Shown here in pieces: positions 9,801 through 22,400 of a stretch of 64,000 nt of DNA. How positions within the stretch are numbered: position 1 is the first letter of the stretch; every line of letters starts with the position of its first letter. A model generated the notes under the pieces. The model was not told the DNA's origin. It saw only the letters and a list, made by a program, of their open reading frames with translations, and did not search any database. Source of the DNA: Hyperoodon ampullatus (taxonomy: Eukaryota; Chordata; Mammalia; Artiodactyla; Ziphiidae); assembly GCA_949752795.1 (NCBI GenBank), contig OX457058.1, positions 154,638,353 to 154,702,352 on the forward strand. Reading direction: 5' to 3'. A program made the position numbers and the translations under genes.

Positions 9801-12800
9801 GCCTGGGTTAACCTGCGTCCTCGCCTTCTCTCCTCAGCCCATCCTCTACTCGTATTTCCGAAGCTCCTGCTCATGGAGAGTTCGAATCGGTAAGAGCTGT
9901 ACCTCCACCGAGGGCTGGAGTGGGGTGGTGTGGGGTGGAGGGCGGCCGGGGTGAAAAGCCTCTGTCAGACAGGGCGCCAGCCCCAGCATCCCCAGTCTCC
10001 TGGAGCCCTCGGCCTCGAATGGCACCTCCACCTCGGAAGTCCAGCTAGAGGAAGGCAGGGAGGGGTGTTTTTTCTCTCGGGCCTGCCACCTCCCCCACTC
10101 TGCACTCCAAAGCCCCTTAGCAACCATGCTTCAGGCAGGCTCACAGAATCCAGAGATCCTTGGTAACCGGCAGGGAACAGCTGGCCTTCCTCAGTTCTTA
10201 TCTGATTTGATCCGGCAAATCAAACAGAGCTGGCCAGTGTGGACCCCAGAGGCTTCAGGGGAGGAGAAACGGGGCCCTCTGGTGTAGTCCTGGTTTGACC
10301 CTTCTGTCCCTCAGCTAAAGTCAGCCCTCGGCCAAGGTCCTAGTCGTAGCAGCTCATACAGAAAGAGAACGGTGCTGAGTGTTTCTGTGTACCTGATTCC
10401 ATTTAAACCTCAACGACCCTGGGAGGGAGGTATTATTATCGTCACCATCGTACAGGTGGGAAAACTGGGGCACAGGGAGGTGAAGTAACTTGCCCAAGAT
10501 CATGTAGCTAGTAAGGGGCAGGGCTGGGATCTGAACCAGCTAGCCTAGCTCCAGCTAGGCCATGCTCTTTACTACGCTATGCTGCCTGTCAGATGGGGAA
10601 ACAGGCACAGAGGCTGACGTTACTTGCCCGGGGCCACACAGCTAGCAAGTGAATGTGATGACATTTAAACCCAAGTAGCCTGCTGCCAGGAGCCTGTTCC
10701 TGACTCGGAAGCCATCCTCATGACCCTCCCCCTCCCACAGTCACTTGGTATTTGCTAGAATCGGTAGGCAAGAGCACTGGGGTGTCCGAGGACACATTTC
10801 TCCAAGAAGACGCCCTCCCTGGGCCCAGAGCCTCTGCCCTGACGGGGCCAGACCAGCAGCGTGGGCACTGTCTCTGCAGGGCCACCATGCATTGGCCTCC
10901 TGCCTGGCCCCGACCACTTCCACTCTCCAGGGTGGAGCTGACCAGCGCTGCGGAGGAGCCCCGCGTCTCCTGGGCTGTCTGCAGACTGTGACACGTCTTG
11001 CCCTCCTCCCCTTGCTCATCTGCCTGATACTGGCCATCGCCATATTTTAATGCACAAGTGTGCACACTTACACGCACAGTCTCCTCCACTAGGGTTGACC
11101 GAGTGTTTGGCCCTCACCTTGCTGGGAGGAAAACATCAAAGGAGATGGAGAGGAAATCCAGCCCCTGGGAGTCACAGCAGATGTGCTGAGGTCACCAGAG
11201 AGCCCTGATGCCTTGGAGTCTGTAGTGAACAGCCCTGAGAACAGAGAATGGATTAGAAAGGGGTTCTCCTCTAGACAGAACAAGAGTGTCCTCTGCCTGT
11301 GTGGGCCCTGCGTAGTCACCGAGCACCTTCCCTTAGCCCTCAGATGACCTTTATGGGGGAATGATTGCATGTCTCCAACAGATAAGCCCTGCTTGCCACT
11401 GGGTAAGGCCCTGCGGGGGGCAGAGATGAAGGGGACATTTCCCTGCTGTCCTCCAGGAGCCCTCAGCGGGCCAGGGCACACACCCTCATAGCACCACCTA
11501 GAGGCGTCAGAGGTCTGCTGGGGATACAGAGAGTCCAGGGGCAAGAGAGGCGGAGCATCATGGCCCTGGGGTCGGGCAGCAGGTGGTGACCCAGGAAGCT
11601 GGGACGAAGGCGACAGGGCCACCCAGCAGTGCGGAGAAAGAAGCCTCCTTCCCTCTCGTCACCCTGGGAAGTGCGGTCAGAGGCTGTCACCGACTGTTGT
11701 CTGCTGTCTCTTCTAGCTCTGGCCTTGAAAAACATGGACTATGAGATGATAACCATCAACCTCATAAAGGATGGGGGGCAGCAGGTAAGGAGGCTGCCCC
11801 CAGGCCACAGTGTAGGAGTTAGAGGCCTTGGAGAGGGACCCAGCAGGGGGTGCAGACTTCTGCAGGCAAGAGATGAGCATGCACCCTGTGGGACAGGGCA
11901 GCCAGAGGAGGCTGCTGGGCCTGCCCTGTGGGACAGGGCGCCCAGCTGTGCAGCAAGAGGAGCCATGGGAAGGGCCCAGGTCCCAGGCTCCGCACCACAG
12001 CCTGGCCTCTCCACGTCTGACTCCAGAAGTGTGGGTGGTGAGCGGGTCCTTGCCCCGTGCCAGGCCCTCTGGATATGCCTTGGTGACCACATATAAGGTG
12101 CAGGGACAAGCACAGAGCCAGGCCACTGGGATGAAACCTGTATCTCTGCAGCCACTGGGGTTCAGGATACTTCACAGATCCCCCAGGTATCACCCTGGGC
12201 CTAGGAGCCAGGGCCTTTCCCAGGGGAGGGAGGTACAGGTGGGCAGTAGGCTAGGGGCTTCCTGCTTGCCAGACTCTGCTTTAGCCAGCTCAGGCCAGGC
12301 TGCCCAGTCCACCAGGGCCTTGTCTCCACAGTTCTCTGAAGAATTCCAGGCCCTGAATCCCATGAAGCAGGTGCCAGCCCTGAAGATCGATGGGATCACC
12401 ATTGGCCAGTCAGTGAGTGGCGGCTTTGGGAGGCCCCTCATGAGCATGGTGCCCTGAGCAAGAGGACCTCCAGCTCTTCCTTGCCTGTGTCTGTCCAAGG
12501 CACCCGGCTCTCAGCAGGGACGAGGGAGGGAGGGAGGAAGGTTGCTTGCTTGCTTTGGGAAGTGAAGGGAGACTCAAGCATATGGGGGACTAAGTTCTGT
12601 AGGACAAGGGTCCAAAATGATGTCATCCTCCTGGGGAGCCTCTTGGCTTCACAGGGCTCAAGGGGAGGATGGTAAGAAGGGGGGTGGTGACGATGGTGGT
12701 GTTGAAAGTGGGGGAGGAAGAGGAGTTTACAGTCCCCACCATGGTCCCTGCCTCACTGCTCACCTCCGGACAGCTGGCCATCATTGAGTACCTGGAGGAG

Positions 12801-15800
12801 ACCCGGCCCACGCCACGACTCCTGCCTCAGGACCCAAAGAAGAGGGCCCACGTGCGCATGATTTCCCACCTCCTGGCCAGCGGCATCCAGCCCCTGCAGG
12901 TGCGGCTCCCGTGCTCTTTCTCCCTCACACGCCTCTCACCCTCGCATCCCCACATGCACGCACTCTCCCCTCAGCACGCACGCGCGCCCTGGCCAGCCCA
13001 CTGTGAGGTGCCCAGCTTGTGGGGTGGCAGGAGGACAGAGGGGATTCCCAGGGGCTTGGCCCTGGCCCCTGTGGCAGAGGGAGGAGGGAGGCCAGAAAGC
13101 ATCCACTCCCTGGGACCCCAGCCACCTTCCGGGAAGCCCCAGGTTTCCAAGGACACATCCGGAGTTGCCAAGGGGCAGAAAGGGCCAGGTGGCAGGGGGA
13201 GGCTGAGCAGCGCATGTCCTGGCCTCCCGCCTTTAACCAGAGCAGCCTTCCTTTCACTTGTTCTGTGTCATAGATTGGGATTCTCCTAAGATTTTTTTGG
13301 TAAGTTTTCACTGGTGAAACAAAAAAGTATTAAAACAATTCATCTGTTTAAAAAAAAAATCATCTGTGCTAATCCCTGACTTTGCAAGTAAGGAAATAGA
13401 TCCAGAAAGGTGGAGTGACTGCAGAGTCCCTCTAAGTGTGACAGACCCCCTGACTGTGTATCTGTGCCGCCCTGCCCCATGTCACTTTTTTTTTTTTTTA
13501 ACAGAGGAGGTTGAAGCAGACAGGCATCCAAATCTCCTGAAAGCCAACCCTATGTGCCTCCCCCATGCTGCCCTCCCCAACCCCGTGTCACACTCCCTCT
13601 CCTCACAAGGGACCAGGTCAGGGAGGAGCATTGGATGCAAGGGAGAGAGGCCTTGGGTTGTGCCTCCATCCGTACACATCTCTGCCAAAGGGACAGGGGC
13701 CACGGGGGCAGCCAGAGAAAGTGGCCTCTGGGATCGTCACCTCTCTTCCACCTCAGGGCCCACAGGGTGGGAGCTCACAGGGTCCAGGGTAGGACAGGTG
13801 TACAGCCAGGGACACATGGGAACCAAGCTCGCCTGAGGGGACTTGGCTGAGTGCATGGGCTCAGCCTGGCTCCCAAAGCTCATCCCAGATTTTTCTTGGG
13901 CTACACAGAACCTGTCTGTCCTGAAGCAAGTGGGACAGGAGAACCAGCTGACCTGGGCCCAGCAGGCCATCAGTTCTGGCTTTAACGGTGAGTCCTTGCC
14001 CCTGTGAGCTGCCCCCTGGTGACCTCTTAGAGAAATGGCCCTCACACCGGGGGCCCTGGCATCTGGCAGCCTCCCGGGCTCTTTGGCCTTGACAGTGGCA
14101 TGGATGAGGGTAGGGGGGCAGGGCCGAGGAGGCAATGGGCTGGGCAGAATCCAACCTGGCCTCAACCCCTGGCACTTCTGGGAACCTCATGCATGAGGCC
14201 TTTTGGAGATGGATGGCCCAACTTCTGCTCCATTGCCCACTCCAGGCAGGAAGCCAAGGCCAGCAAAGCACCAGCACATCAGTGTCAGAACTGCCTTGGC
14301 CAGTGGCAGGCCTTGTCCCCTCAGGGGAGGGAATGGTAGCTGAACTTGCAGAGCACAGGGAGGCATCATCTTATCCCCATGTGCCCATCACCTCTCTCCA
14401 GATCTGACTGCCATGTTCCCTCTGGCACACACTCCAGCCTGCCACTCAGATAGCTGCCATGTCATAGCTATGCACCAAGGCCCAGAAAGGCTGCTCTCCC
14501 CTTAGAGTATTCATGTTGCTTCCCTCCAGCTCTGGAGCAGATCCTGCAGAGCACAGCGGGGAAGTACTGTGTGGGAGACGAGGTAAGCTCTCCCCAGGCC
14601 CATGGGGGTGGCCTCCTCCCTCAGGCCTACCTCAGGCTGCCACTGTCTTCCATTTAGACTCAGCTACCTCCCTCCAGCCCAGGGCAGGCACAGCTCAGAG
14701 AGCTTCCTGAGGGGGCAGCTGTAGCAAGGGTGGGGAGTCAGCAACCCAAGGTCATCCTCTCTGCGTTAAGCAGAAGTTAGCTCACGGGGAGCTTCTCAGC
14801 TCCTTCCTGGTCGGCTGCCTCAAGAGGAAGTGAGTTTCTCATTGCTGGAGGTATTCAAGTTGAAGACCTCATCTCTGAGATGAGGCGGTGGTCCAGCCAT
14901 CAGATGAGGGATCAGACTAGGTGATGTCTCCATTCCCTTCCAATGCTAGGATTCAGGTGCCCTTGACTCCTACAGGCTAATGCCCTGGCTCTATGGTAAT
15001 CCTGGTTCCAGAGTCCCCCACCTGCACCCAGCGGCTTTCCCTCCCTGCTGGGAGCCCTCACTAAGTGCCTGTGGTGGCAATTTTGAACAAGCACAGTAAC
15101 ATCCACTAAGGCAATCGAGCCTTCTCTGGCTACCCACAGAGTTGGTTGTCAGCGCAACTGCAGTGTAGCTTGCGAGGAGCGCTTCAGCTGCAGGGACAGA
15201 CCCAGCCGGGCCTGGGGAGATGAGGAGGGGGTGGGGCAGTGGGGGTGGGCTAGAAGAGCCAGAAGCAGAGGGCAAGGCCAGGGGCCAGCACCCCAGTGCT
15301 GTCACCGGTGGGAGTCTGGGGTGCGCACCCTGATGCAAGCCCGCCCGACCCTCTTTGCAGGTGTCCATGGCTGATCTGTGCTTAGCACCTCAGGTGGCAA
15401 ATGCTGACAGGTAAGAGAGAGCCCTGCCACCCTCCCTCTTCCTCCTGGCTCCTCCCCTCAACATGCCCAGCTCCCTCCTACAGTCAGGCCCATCTACTGA
15501 GGTAGCATCCCATGCAGACTCTCCCCCATGGCCCCCAGCAGCCACTGTGGCCGTAAGAGACGGGCAGAAGCCGGTGTAACACCCTTCCCATGCCCGCTGC
15601 AGCCCAGGTGATACCGCATAGCCCCCGCTCCTAAGAGGAGGCGTGTCACCTGGTGGACGCCCCTGCAAGAGTCCACTCCAAGAGCCTGCTCTCCCCAGAC
15701 GTGGTGTGTCTGTGCCCGGCAGTGAGCTCTGCCTCTGCTTTGCTCCATCAGCCCTTCAGGGAGGCACGGATGAGAACCTCTCTGTGGAAGGCATTGTGCT

Positions 15801-16300
15801 GGGCACTGTTAGGGGTATGGAAATGTGTGACCCATTCCCTGCACCTGAGAAGCTTATGACATGGGTGGGGAGATAATCTGTATATAAATGCCCAGCACTG
15901 GCCTTGCACATAGTAGGTTGTATAGGTAGCCATGGCCTGGAATAGGAGCAGTAGGAAACTGAGATGCCAGAGGATACTGCACAAGACTGTCCCTCCCCAG
16001 AGAGCTACCTGTGAACAAGGACCCCCAACCTGGCAGGGCTGCCTTCCTAGGCCTTCCCTGGCCAGCCCCAGGGACCTCATCCAGCCCTGCCTCTGTGCTT
16101 CCCCCATCGCCTGCAGGGCAGTCTCCCTGTGCCCCTGCAGACCTTGGCTTAGGTGGATGTTTCTCTGCCACAGGTTCAAGGTGGATCTCACTCCCTACCC
16201 TACCATCAGCCGTATCAACAAGTCACTGCTGGCCTTGGAGGCCTTCCAAGTGTCTCACCCCTCCCGGCAGCCAGATACACCCCCTGAGCTGAGGGCCTAG
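6816..16300 (+). CDS. GSTZ1: GSTZ1, maleylacetoacetate isomerase / glutathione S-transferase zeta 1
   Basis: The enzyme uses glutathione to isomerise maleylacetoacetate to fumarylacetoacetate in Phe/Tyr breakdown, and also turns dichloroacetate into glyoxylate. It is found in cytosol and mitochondria. Coding exons are 6816-6830, 9838-9889, 11717-11784, 12332-12412, 12774-12899, 13909-13987, 14530-14582, 15361-15410 and 16174-16300. They sum to 651 nt, or 216 aa, the same length as human. The phases agree at every junction and all introns are GT..AG. The N-terminal thioredoxin-like domain holds the zeta active-site motif SSCSWRVR (Ser14, Ser15, Cys16) and, later, [10 protein letters not shown] and the GSH-binding QS (about 71-72). 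The helical C-terminal domain ends PDTPPELRA. Residues at the human polymorphic sites are Glu32, Gly42 and Thr82. Nothing is missing, so the gene should be functional. It shares its promoter with POMT2. Confidence 0.96.
6937..6957 (+). promoter_or_regulatory. ZNF143/SBS-like motif 3
   Basis: Reads GACTCCCAGCATGCAATGCG, matching the right half of the long SBS element (TCCCAGnATGC with a CG-rich tail). It lies just inside GSTZ1 intron 1. Confidence 0.6.
7000..8755. other. GSTZ1 intron 1, unique sequence
   Basis: The CpG island fades by about 7060. Beyond that I see ordinary unique intronic sequence with no gene, RNA or recognised repeat. Confidence 0.4.
8760..8967 (-). mobile_element. CHR-type SINE, antisense
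   Basis: A T-rich stretch, then GGCTGCAAGGCATGTGGGAT, GATCGAACCCACACCCCCTG (tRNA B box) and CCAGGAAAGTTCCCC, the SINE head in reverse. The poly-T part is long and degenerate. Confidence 0.75.
9140..9265 (+). repeat. MIR fragment
   Basis: TTTTACAGATGAGGGAGCTG followed by a degenerate core with the usual MIR spacing to CACTGCACCAC. Confidence 0.55.
9519..9536 (+). CDS. GSTZ1: GSTZ1 alternative first coding exon (MAESRK)
   Basis: ATGGCCGAGTCTAGGAAG followed by the strong donor GTAAGG joins in phase to exon 2, giving [16 protein letters not shown]. The start has a good Kozak context (ATCATGG). Upstream, a reversed CCAAT box (ATTGG, 9421) and a pyrimidine-rich CCCCGCAG (to 9469) leave open whether this is a separate promoter exon or an internal exon starting at 9470. 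Splicing from exon 1 into it would hit a stop, so it should act only as a first coding exon. Confidence 0.55.
9838..9889 (+). CDS. GSTZ1: GSTZ1 coding exon 2
   Basis: Encodes [17 protein letters not shown] and the first base of an Ala codon. It carries the catalytic SSCS motif. Acceptor TCCTCAG, donor GTAAGA. Confidence 0.95.
10355..10700 (+). repeat. Two MIR fragments in tandem
   Basis: The first (about 10355-10590) contains GTACAGGTGGGAAAACTGGG, AGTAACTTGCCCAAGATCAT and GCTGGGATCTGAACC. The second (about 10592-10700) repeats the core as GATGGGGAAACAGGCACAGA and TACTTGCCCGGGGCCACACA. Both are sense. Confidence 0.7.
10710..11700. other. GSTZ1 intron 2, distal part
   Basis: GC-rich unique sequence. 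Several open frames overlap each other here on both strands, as expected from composition. Nothing gene-like. Confidence 0.4.
11717..11784 (+). CDS. GSTZ1: GSTZ1 coding exon 3
   Basis: Encodes [20 protein letters not shown] and [12 protein letters not shown] departs from the human GIDYETVPI, but the fold positions are kept. Donor GTAAGG. Confidence 0.95.
12332..12412 (+). CDS. GSTZ1: GSTZ1 coding exon 4
   Basis: Twenty-seven whole codons run from [20 protein letters not shown] to GITIGQS. They include the cis-Pro loop (QVP) and glutathione contact Ser. Donor GTGAGT. Confidence 0.95.
12774..12899 (+). CDS. GSTZ1: GSTZ1 coding exon 5
   Basis: Forty-two whole codons from [20 protein letters not shown] to SGIQPLQ form the end of the N-terminal domain and the start of the helical domain. 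Acceptor GGACAG, donor GTGCGG. Confidence 0.95.
12900..13908. other. GSTZ1 intron 5
   Basis: GC-rich intron with a T15 run near 13487. No repeat family is clear and no gene is seen. Confidence 0.4.
13909..13987 (+). CDS. GSTZ1: GSTZ1 coding exon 6
   Basis: Encodes [20 protein letters not shown] then ISSGFN. Acceptor CTACACAG, donor GTGAGT. Confidence 0.95.
14530..14582 (+). CDS. GSTZ1: GSTZ1 coding exon 7
   Basis: Encodes [18 protein letters not shown]. Acceptor CCTCCAG, donor GTAAGC. Confidence 0.95.
14583..16173. other. GSTZ1 introns 7 and 8 flanking exon 8
   Basis: Unique sequence apart from possible remnants of ancient repeats at about 14880-14955 and 15750-15920, which are too diverged to name. 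Confidence 0.35.
15361..15410 (+). CDS. GSTZ1: GSTZ1 coding exon 8
   Basis: Encodes [16 protein letters not shown] and part of an Arg codon. SMADLCL is the N-capping box region of GST helix alpha-6. Donor GTAAGA. Confidence 0.95.
16174..16300 (+). CDS. GSTZ1: GSTZ1 coding exon 9 with stop
   Basis: Encodes [20 protein letters not shown] through PDTPPELRA and ends in TAG at 16298. Acceptor TGCCACAG. Confidence 0.95.
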
Positions 16301-16706
16301 CTCTCAAACCGCACCCCACTGGTGCAGGGGCTGGGAGCGGGTGCGGGAGCAGAAGCTGCTTGGGCTGAAGAGGCCTGGAAGTGAGCGAGCCTTAACTGGA
16401 GAGGCGGAAGACCTGAACTCCTAGCCCTTGAACTTGAACTCTAGCCCTGGATTTGCCTTCCCACTGGAACTCCTTCTGCCTCAGCCCCTTCGTCTGTCAC
16501 ATGCGGGCAGAATGGGGTGGGAGAATGCCGGCAGGCGGGTAGGCAGGAAGTCTTCATGACTGTGTCGCGGGCAGTCATGAAGATGAAGTGAACGTAGACT
16601 AAAACGTATGGCGAGTTTACCAGAGAGCCATGAGGAAGTCTGAGCGCCTCTTCCCGTCCCCTCGACTGTACCTGACTCCAAAGAATGCCCCCATTGAAAT
16701 CTGATA

Positions 16707-16712
16707 ATTAAA
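16707..16712 (+). other. GSTZ1: Candidate GSTZ1 poly(A) signal (ATTAAA)
   Basis: The common variant hexamer ATTAAA lies 407 bp after the stop codon, which gives a short 3' UTR. No AATAAA occurs nearer. Confidence 0.45.
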
Positions 16713-16719
16713 CTAAAGC

Positions 16720-19280
16720 CCAGGCCTCCGGGTTGTTCACTTAAAGCTGAGCTGGGTTCCAGAAGGTGAACACTCTTCCTAGCTGGAATCCCTCTGCGTC
16801 TGGACCAGGAGAGAAAGCCAGCCAGCCACTTGCCCACCCTGTGATTGGCCTGGCCCCTGGGACCTAAGGGCAAGGAAGAGAAATAAGCCCAAAAGCCTGC
16901 CTGAGAAAATCAGACAAGATCCAGAAGAGAACAGGTATAAGAAGCAGGAAAGAAAGCCTCCTGTGACCAGCTGAGCGCCCAGGCAGGCCTGGGAGCTGGT
17001 CCCGTTGCTCATTTCCATGGCAGCACTGAGGAGACGCTGGCCATCTCAGCCCAGTCCCTCATCCTCAGGGGCAGCGTTCTCTGGATCAGCCTCAGGATTA
17101 GGTGCTTAGGATACATCCACGTGTGAGTGGTGCCGGGAGCTGGAGGCAGGCTCCTCCGTGGGCAGTATGAACAGCTACTGACCAAGCTAGCAGGAGGCCA
17201 GCCGGGTAACAGCTTACCTTGGGCTGCCCTGGAGGGAGCAGGTCCCCATGCCTGGCAGTGCTCAGCCAGAACCGGGATCACCTCGGGCAGAGATAATGTA
17301 GGGAGATGCGGGTCACTTCTGGGAAACAAGATGACATTTATGTTCCATATGTGAGATTTCATTTCCCCTGTGTAGCTGAGGTTTAAACAGGGAATTAAGA
17401 TAGATGTGTCTGGTCCAAGTGGAAGCCACCTTTCTCGGCCATGAGTCCCTTTTCTTTAGCTCCAATCCCAGGGCACCTAGTTCTCCCCTCTCATCCCGGG
17501 CTCCTTAGTGGCCTCTCCTTCTCTCTTGGATGGCCTGGGCTCCAGGCTCTAGAATGACCAAGGTGGGCCACTCTTGTTCCCAAAGTGAGTTTGTCCTGGC
17601 AGAGCCAAGAGAGAAGCCCAGGAAGGTAGAGGAGACACAGCAATGGTGAGGGAGACTGTGCCTGTCCTGCCCTGCTGCCATCTGGACCTTTTCCTCAGAT
17701 TACTCCAGACCTGCCTGGCTGCATAAGGCTCACCTGGGCTCTCACCAAGAAACTTTGGCTTGAGATAAGAGACATCTCCTCAGCTCAGGGATCAGTAACC
17801 GTCACCTGACTTGGACTTTTGAAATTGAAAGTGATTCATGCTCCTGTGGATTTTAAAGAGAAAATGAACTCAGGGGAAAGGAGGGTGGCCCCATACTTCA
17901 GGCTGTGCTCCTACAACTCCCACGGCAGTGTGCTCCCTGGCCCTGGAGAGACATGGGGCCAGCCAGGAGCAGCGGGCAAGCTGCAGGGCTAGCCTTGGCC
18001 AAACGGGGCGCTGCCACCACTCGCCCAGATTAAGGAGGCAGCTGGCTCTGCCTGTCACTAACAGGTGCCTTCGGGAGCCCAAATAATCCCAAACAATTTC
18101 CAGTAGTGCTGAGGTTACCAGGTTCCCCTACTCCTCCCTCCTCCCAGTCTCGTTTCCAGGCAACAGAGGAGCACAGAGACTTCTGGGGAGTACAGGCAGT
18201 AGATAGAATCCACATCTAGGACAAGGTACAGGCGCAGAGACAACCTGAGACCACTCCCCAGCCCTGAATGATTCTATGGGGAACCAGGTGTAATGAGCGG
18301 GCGGACTGGGGTTCTTCCTAGAAGGAAACCACCTGGTGGCTGTCCTGCTCTGGCTGGTAATGCACGTCCCGCTTCCCCCCACTCAGCATGCAGTGAGCCC
18401 TCCCAGGGGACTCCCCGCGCTGGGAGCTGGAGGGTGCAGCTGTGTGACAGGATATGGCAGACATGGCCGCTGCTCTTACTGAGCTTATGTCCCTCCACTT
18501 ATTCCTGGAAATTTAACTGGCCGTCTCTGTCTCCACCCCTCAACATCATGGGCCTGTTGCCTATCTGCTTGTCTGTCTGATCTGAGATAGCGTCCAAGAG
18601 TTGACTCAGGTCTCCTCCTGGACGGTCTCAAAATATTAATTTGGTTAACCTGAGGCTCCATCAGCCATCCTAAAACTGGTGGCCAAAGCTGACTTGGCCA
18701 CCTTAAAATTTAGATTTTAAGGAAATCTAAATCAGGGAAGGAGGCGACGCAGCCTCCGTTATCAAGCATTTATAAAAAAACATCCTCATTTAATGCACAA
18801 AACTCATTTTAATATTTTTCTCATAGTTCCGGTCCTCTAGTTCAACAGGAGTTTTGTGATACGTGTCCGAGCGTGAGGTGACAACCAGCCATGGGGAGGG
18901 GAGGGGAGGGATCGAACGCTGTGGCCTTTCCTCTGGGCTCAGTGAGATCCTTGGGGTCCATGACATTTCTGAGGCCCTCCTGTATCATCTGGTTTTCTCC
19001 AAACCCAGACTAACCTGTCCTTCCTCACAAAAACAGATGTGTCTAAGCCAGAGAAACTCACTCCAGGCTCCTCTGAGCTGCCTCACCTGGGGAGTGCTGG
19101 GTTCTTCAAGTGTCCCCACATCCATGACCTGAGCCACCCAGAGACACGGCTGACTAACCTTTGTGGTTCTCAGCTGTAGGAGAACCATAGCCCTTCTCCT
19201 TGTTTCATGATGTTTCAAGGACTTCACAAAGGAGTCCTTCTCCTTTGTGAAGGAGATTTTTGTATTTTAAAGCTAGAACC
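16720..19280. other. Intergenic sequence after GSTZ1
   Basis: No ORF with splice context, no recognised repeat and no structured RNA seen. Confidence 0.4.
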
Positions 19281-19281
19281 A

Positions 19282-19416
19282 TGGGAATTCCCTGGCGGTC
19301 CAGCAGTTAGGATGCCGCGCTTCCACTGCAGGGGGCCCGGGTTTGATCCCTGGTTGGGAAACTAAGACCCCGCCGTGCGGTTTGGCCAAAAAAAGAAAAA
19401 AAACAAAACAAAAAAA
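19282..19416 (+). mobile_element. Short CHR-2-type SINE
   Basis: GGGAATTCCCTGGCGGTCCA to a CAAAACA-rich tail, flanked by the target duplication CTAGAACC. The copy is the short tRNA-like form. Confidence 0.85.
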
Positions 19417-19419
19417 CTA

Positions 19420-22400
19420 GAACCTAAGCCACAGAGCTCTCCACACAGTCTGTAGCAACACAAGCTGGTCTCCAGGCCAGGGCTGGGAACCATCCTTGCC
19501 GCCTTCTTCACCTGGAGCCAAGGAGAAGACTAACGCAGGACCAACTCAGCTCCCAAGGGCCTGCCAGAACTTTCTGGAGTCTCCTGTGGCCTTTGGGGGC
19601 TGGGGCTGTAGAGGTGAGGGGACCTGGGGGGATGGATTCAGAAGGGCTGCCAAGAGAAGGCAGGCCCAGGGGAGCCACCGGCTCAGGACCCCCTGAGGGA
19701 TGGGAAAGGACTGGGGGGGCGGGGGGGCAGTGGGATGAGTAGAGTTGAGGCCTCACTGAATGACCACAGCTCATGAGAAAGAAGAGCCTCTGTGGATTTC
19801 TGGGCCTGCAGTTTTATGTCAGAGAGGCTATCACATGTTCCAGGCCTGGGGCCTCCGTGGGGTCCAGGTCATCAACATGCGTAGCTGCCCTGCTGCTCAG
19901 GAATGTGCAGACCTGAGATTTGGCCGACTGCAGCCCCTCCCTTTAGGGAATCATCCTCCCAGGACCTGGGGCTGGATACATGGGAGAGAAGAGAAGCCTC
20001 TCCTCTATTCCCAGAGGAACTTAGCTGTGCTCTGAGGAGTAAGAGAATGCAGCGTTACTAAGCCTTCTTCCCTGCGTGAGGGCAGAGCCCCCTCAAGCTC
20101 TTCTAGGGCTACACTCCTGACCTCTCTTGCCCCAGTACCAAGCAAGATGACTAGCCCTGCTCCATGAATGCATGTGAAACTGAGAGATATCCTTCCCGTA
20201 CAACCGTGGCTGGCTACCCCCTCCCTCCCTGAATGTCTCTCTCCTCTTTCAGGTCCCTGAAAGATCAGGAAGGAACAAATATTTCTCCAAGTGCATAGAC
20301 TTTTCTCTAGAGGTCAGACAGTGGCTCCAAGGCTTAGCAATAATTAAGCTTCTATAAAGGATTTTTAAAAACAACCCCCCCGCAATTCCCTCAAGTCTGC
20401 AAATAAACTCTTATTTTGGGGGGTCAGATGTATCTCTCAAGCCAAAAACCATCACCTATTCAGAGGATGTTTTCCAGGAGGGGTTTCTCCCCAAAGGCTG
20501 ACTGAATGGTGAAAGTCAGGTCCTTCTTCATTTCCACATCAGTTGTTAGATCTGTGAAGAACGATCCACAGACACCTGATCTTGGGATGCCAGGGACCGC
20601 AGGGAGATCTGATCTGCCATCTTCCCGTAGTGGGCGTGGCCACAGCGGATGAAGAACAGACATTAGAGTGGCCTGATGCTGGTAATTAGATGTGGAGGAT
20701 CTTCCAACTTTATGGAAGTAGTTAGTCCTGGCAAATAGTTTAGAAGGATGAAAGCAGGAAGGGGGTGCTGCCAGGAAATATTTGAGAACAAAGCAAAATA
20801 TATACGATTTTATTCCAAAGCAATTTTATATAACCATTAAGCAAAGTAGTAAACTTACTGGACAAGCAGGTAGTGGACAGTACCTGGACACATATTCATA
20901 AGATAAGTACTCACTCTACTGGCTCCTCCTAACTTTTAAAGATAACCTATTTAGCTCTTGATTCCAAGGTCGTAAGCAGGTGTCATCCCATTTGGGCGAA
21001 TACCTGAACTAAGATGGCTGCTGAATGTAGCCAGAACCTCATGGGCTAAGGAACATCAGGCTGGATGTCAAGGCTGCAATGTGTGGCCTGCACAAATTTA
21101 TATGATCCTGAACTATGTCAGGGTCAATGATATGGCAGATATGAGTGCCTTTAAAAGTTAGAAAATAATCTCCAATATGTTCTGTGTCAGCAGTGACACA
21201 CTACATTTGGCTCACCCAAACACAACACATTAAAGATCCCCAGCTATGTGTAGTCTGCCTGGGCTTTTTATTATTGCTTGTGGTGTAGTTTGGTGGGAAG
21301 AGTATACTCATTTAACTCACAGTTAGTTCAGATCTCTTCCTCCTTTATACATCAGCCTCTAATATATGTGGCAAAGGAAGGCAGGGAAAGATCTAACAGG
21401 CTCATCTTAGACCACAGATATCACCAAAGAAAATATTTAAATGGCACCCCTCTCTGCTCAGATGTGAGTCCTTCCTATTCTGTAATAGGCACCAACGATG
21501 TGCAGAGGCAACATTTTGAGAGATGTCAAAGATATCTTATGGTGTCATTTCTGTAAATGAAAGTAGGCTGGATTAATATCACCTAGACTATGTTAAATGA
21601 TTACCATGGTGTCCAAACTACTGATTCCAAATTTGAATAGAGTAAGTCAGTACAATGGAAAATGAACATCACTGGGGACCAAATACTAACAAAACTCAGT
21701 AATATTCTATTAAGTAATCATTACTCTAAACACAATTTTTCTGCTCTTGGGCCAAACCCAGATCCCAGTTCATACTCAGCCATAAATTTAAATGCAGATG
21801 AAAGATCTATCATTAATCTCATTCTCCATTTTTCTTAATTGTTAGTTTTTCTTAATTTTTATAATAATAGATTATAAAATAATTGGTATAGATTTAAAGA
21901 ATACTTTTCTTCTTAAGATGCAGAAGAGAGATGAATAAAAAAATTTTAACTCTAAGTCACGTTCATTAAGATATAACAAATGTTTCAGGTGCATAGTGAA
22001 AAAGTTTATTTATGACATTTCAAAATTCGGAAGAGAAGACAATGCATAAAAGCATCACAAAACTGTTACATAATATAAAAACACAAGAACTGAGCTATTT
22101 CAGGAACCATAGCTCAGTATCATCTATGTATCTCAGCAACACATTCAGTGCCACAGGGTGGTAAAAATATGGTGTTTTAAAGGAAAAACCACTCAGCAGG
22201 ACATAACAAATAACAATTTCGGTAAGAGCTCTTAGAAATCATAGGAGATGCTGACAGCATTCCTCATGATAGGGTACATGTAAAACAAGTTGACCTCAGT
22301 AAACGATTGCTTGGGATACTTTGATTTTAAAGAGAAGACTGTGACACTGTTTCCCTTCCAGACCCCTTTTTGTAACGTCAGCATCAGTGCATGATACAGA

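Noticed and set aside
11828..12457. 209-codon plus-strand frame spanning GSTZ1 exon 4
   Set aside because: Contains exon 4 in the right frame, but the rest is intron read-through with good splice sites at both exon ends.
19700..19735. G-rich run (G7 C G7) as a G-quadruplex regulator
   Set aside because: Isolated G-run in intergenic DNA with no nearby gene start. Too little to support a function.
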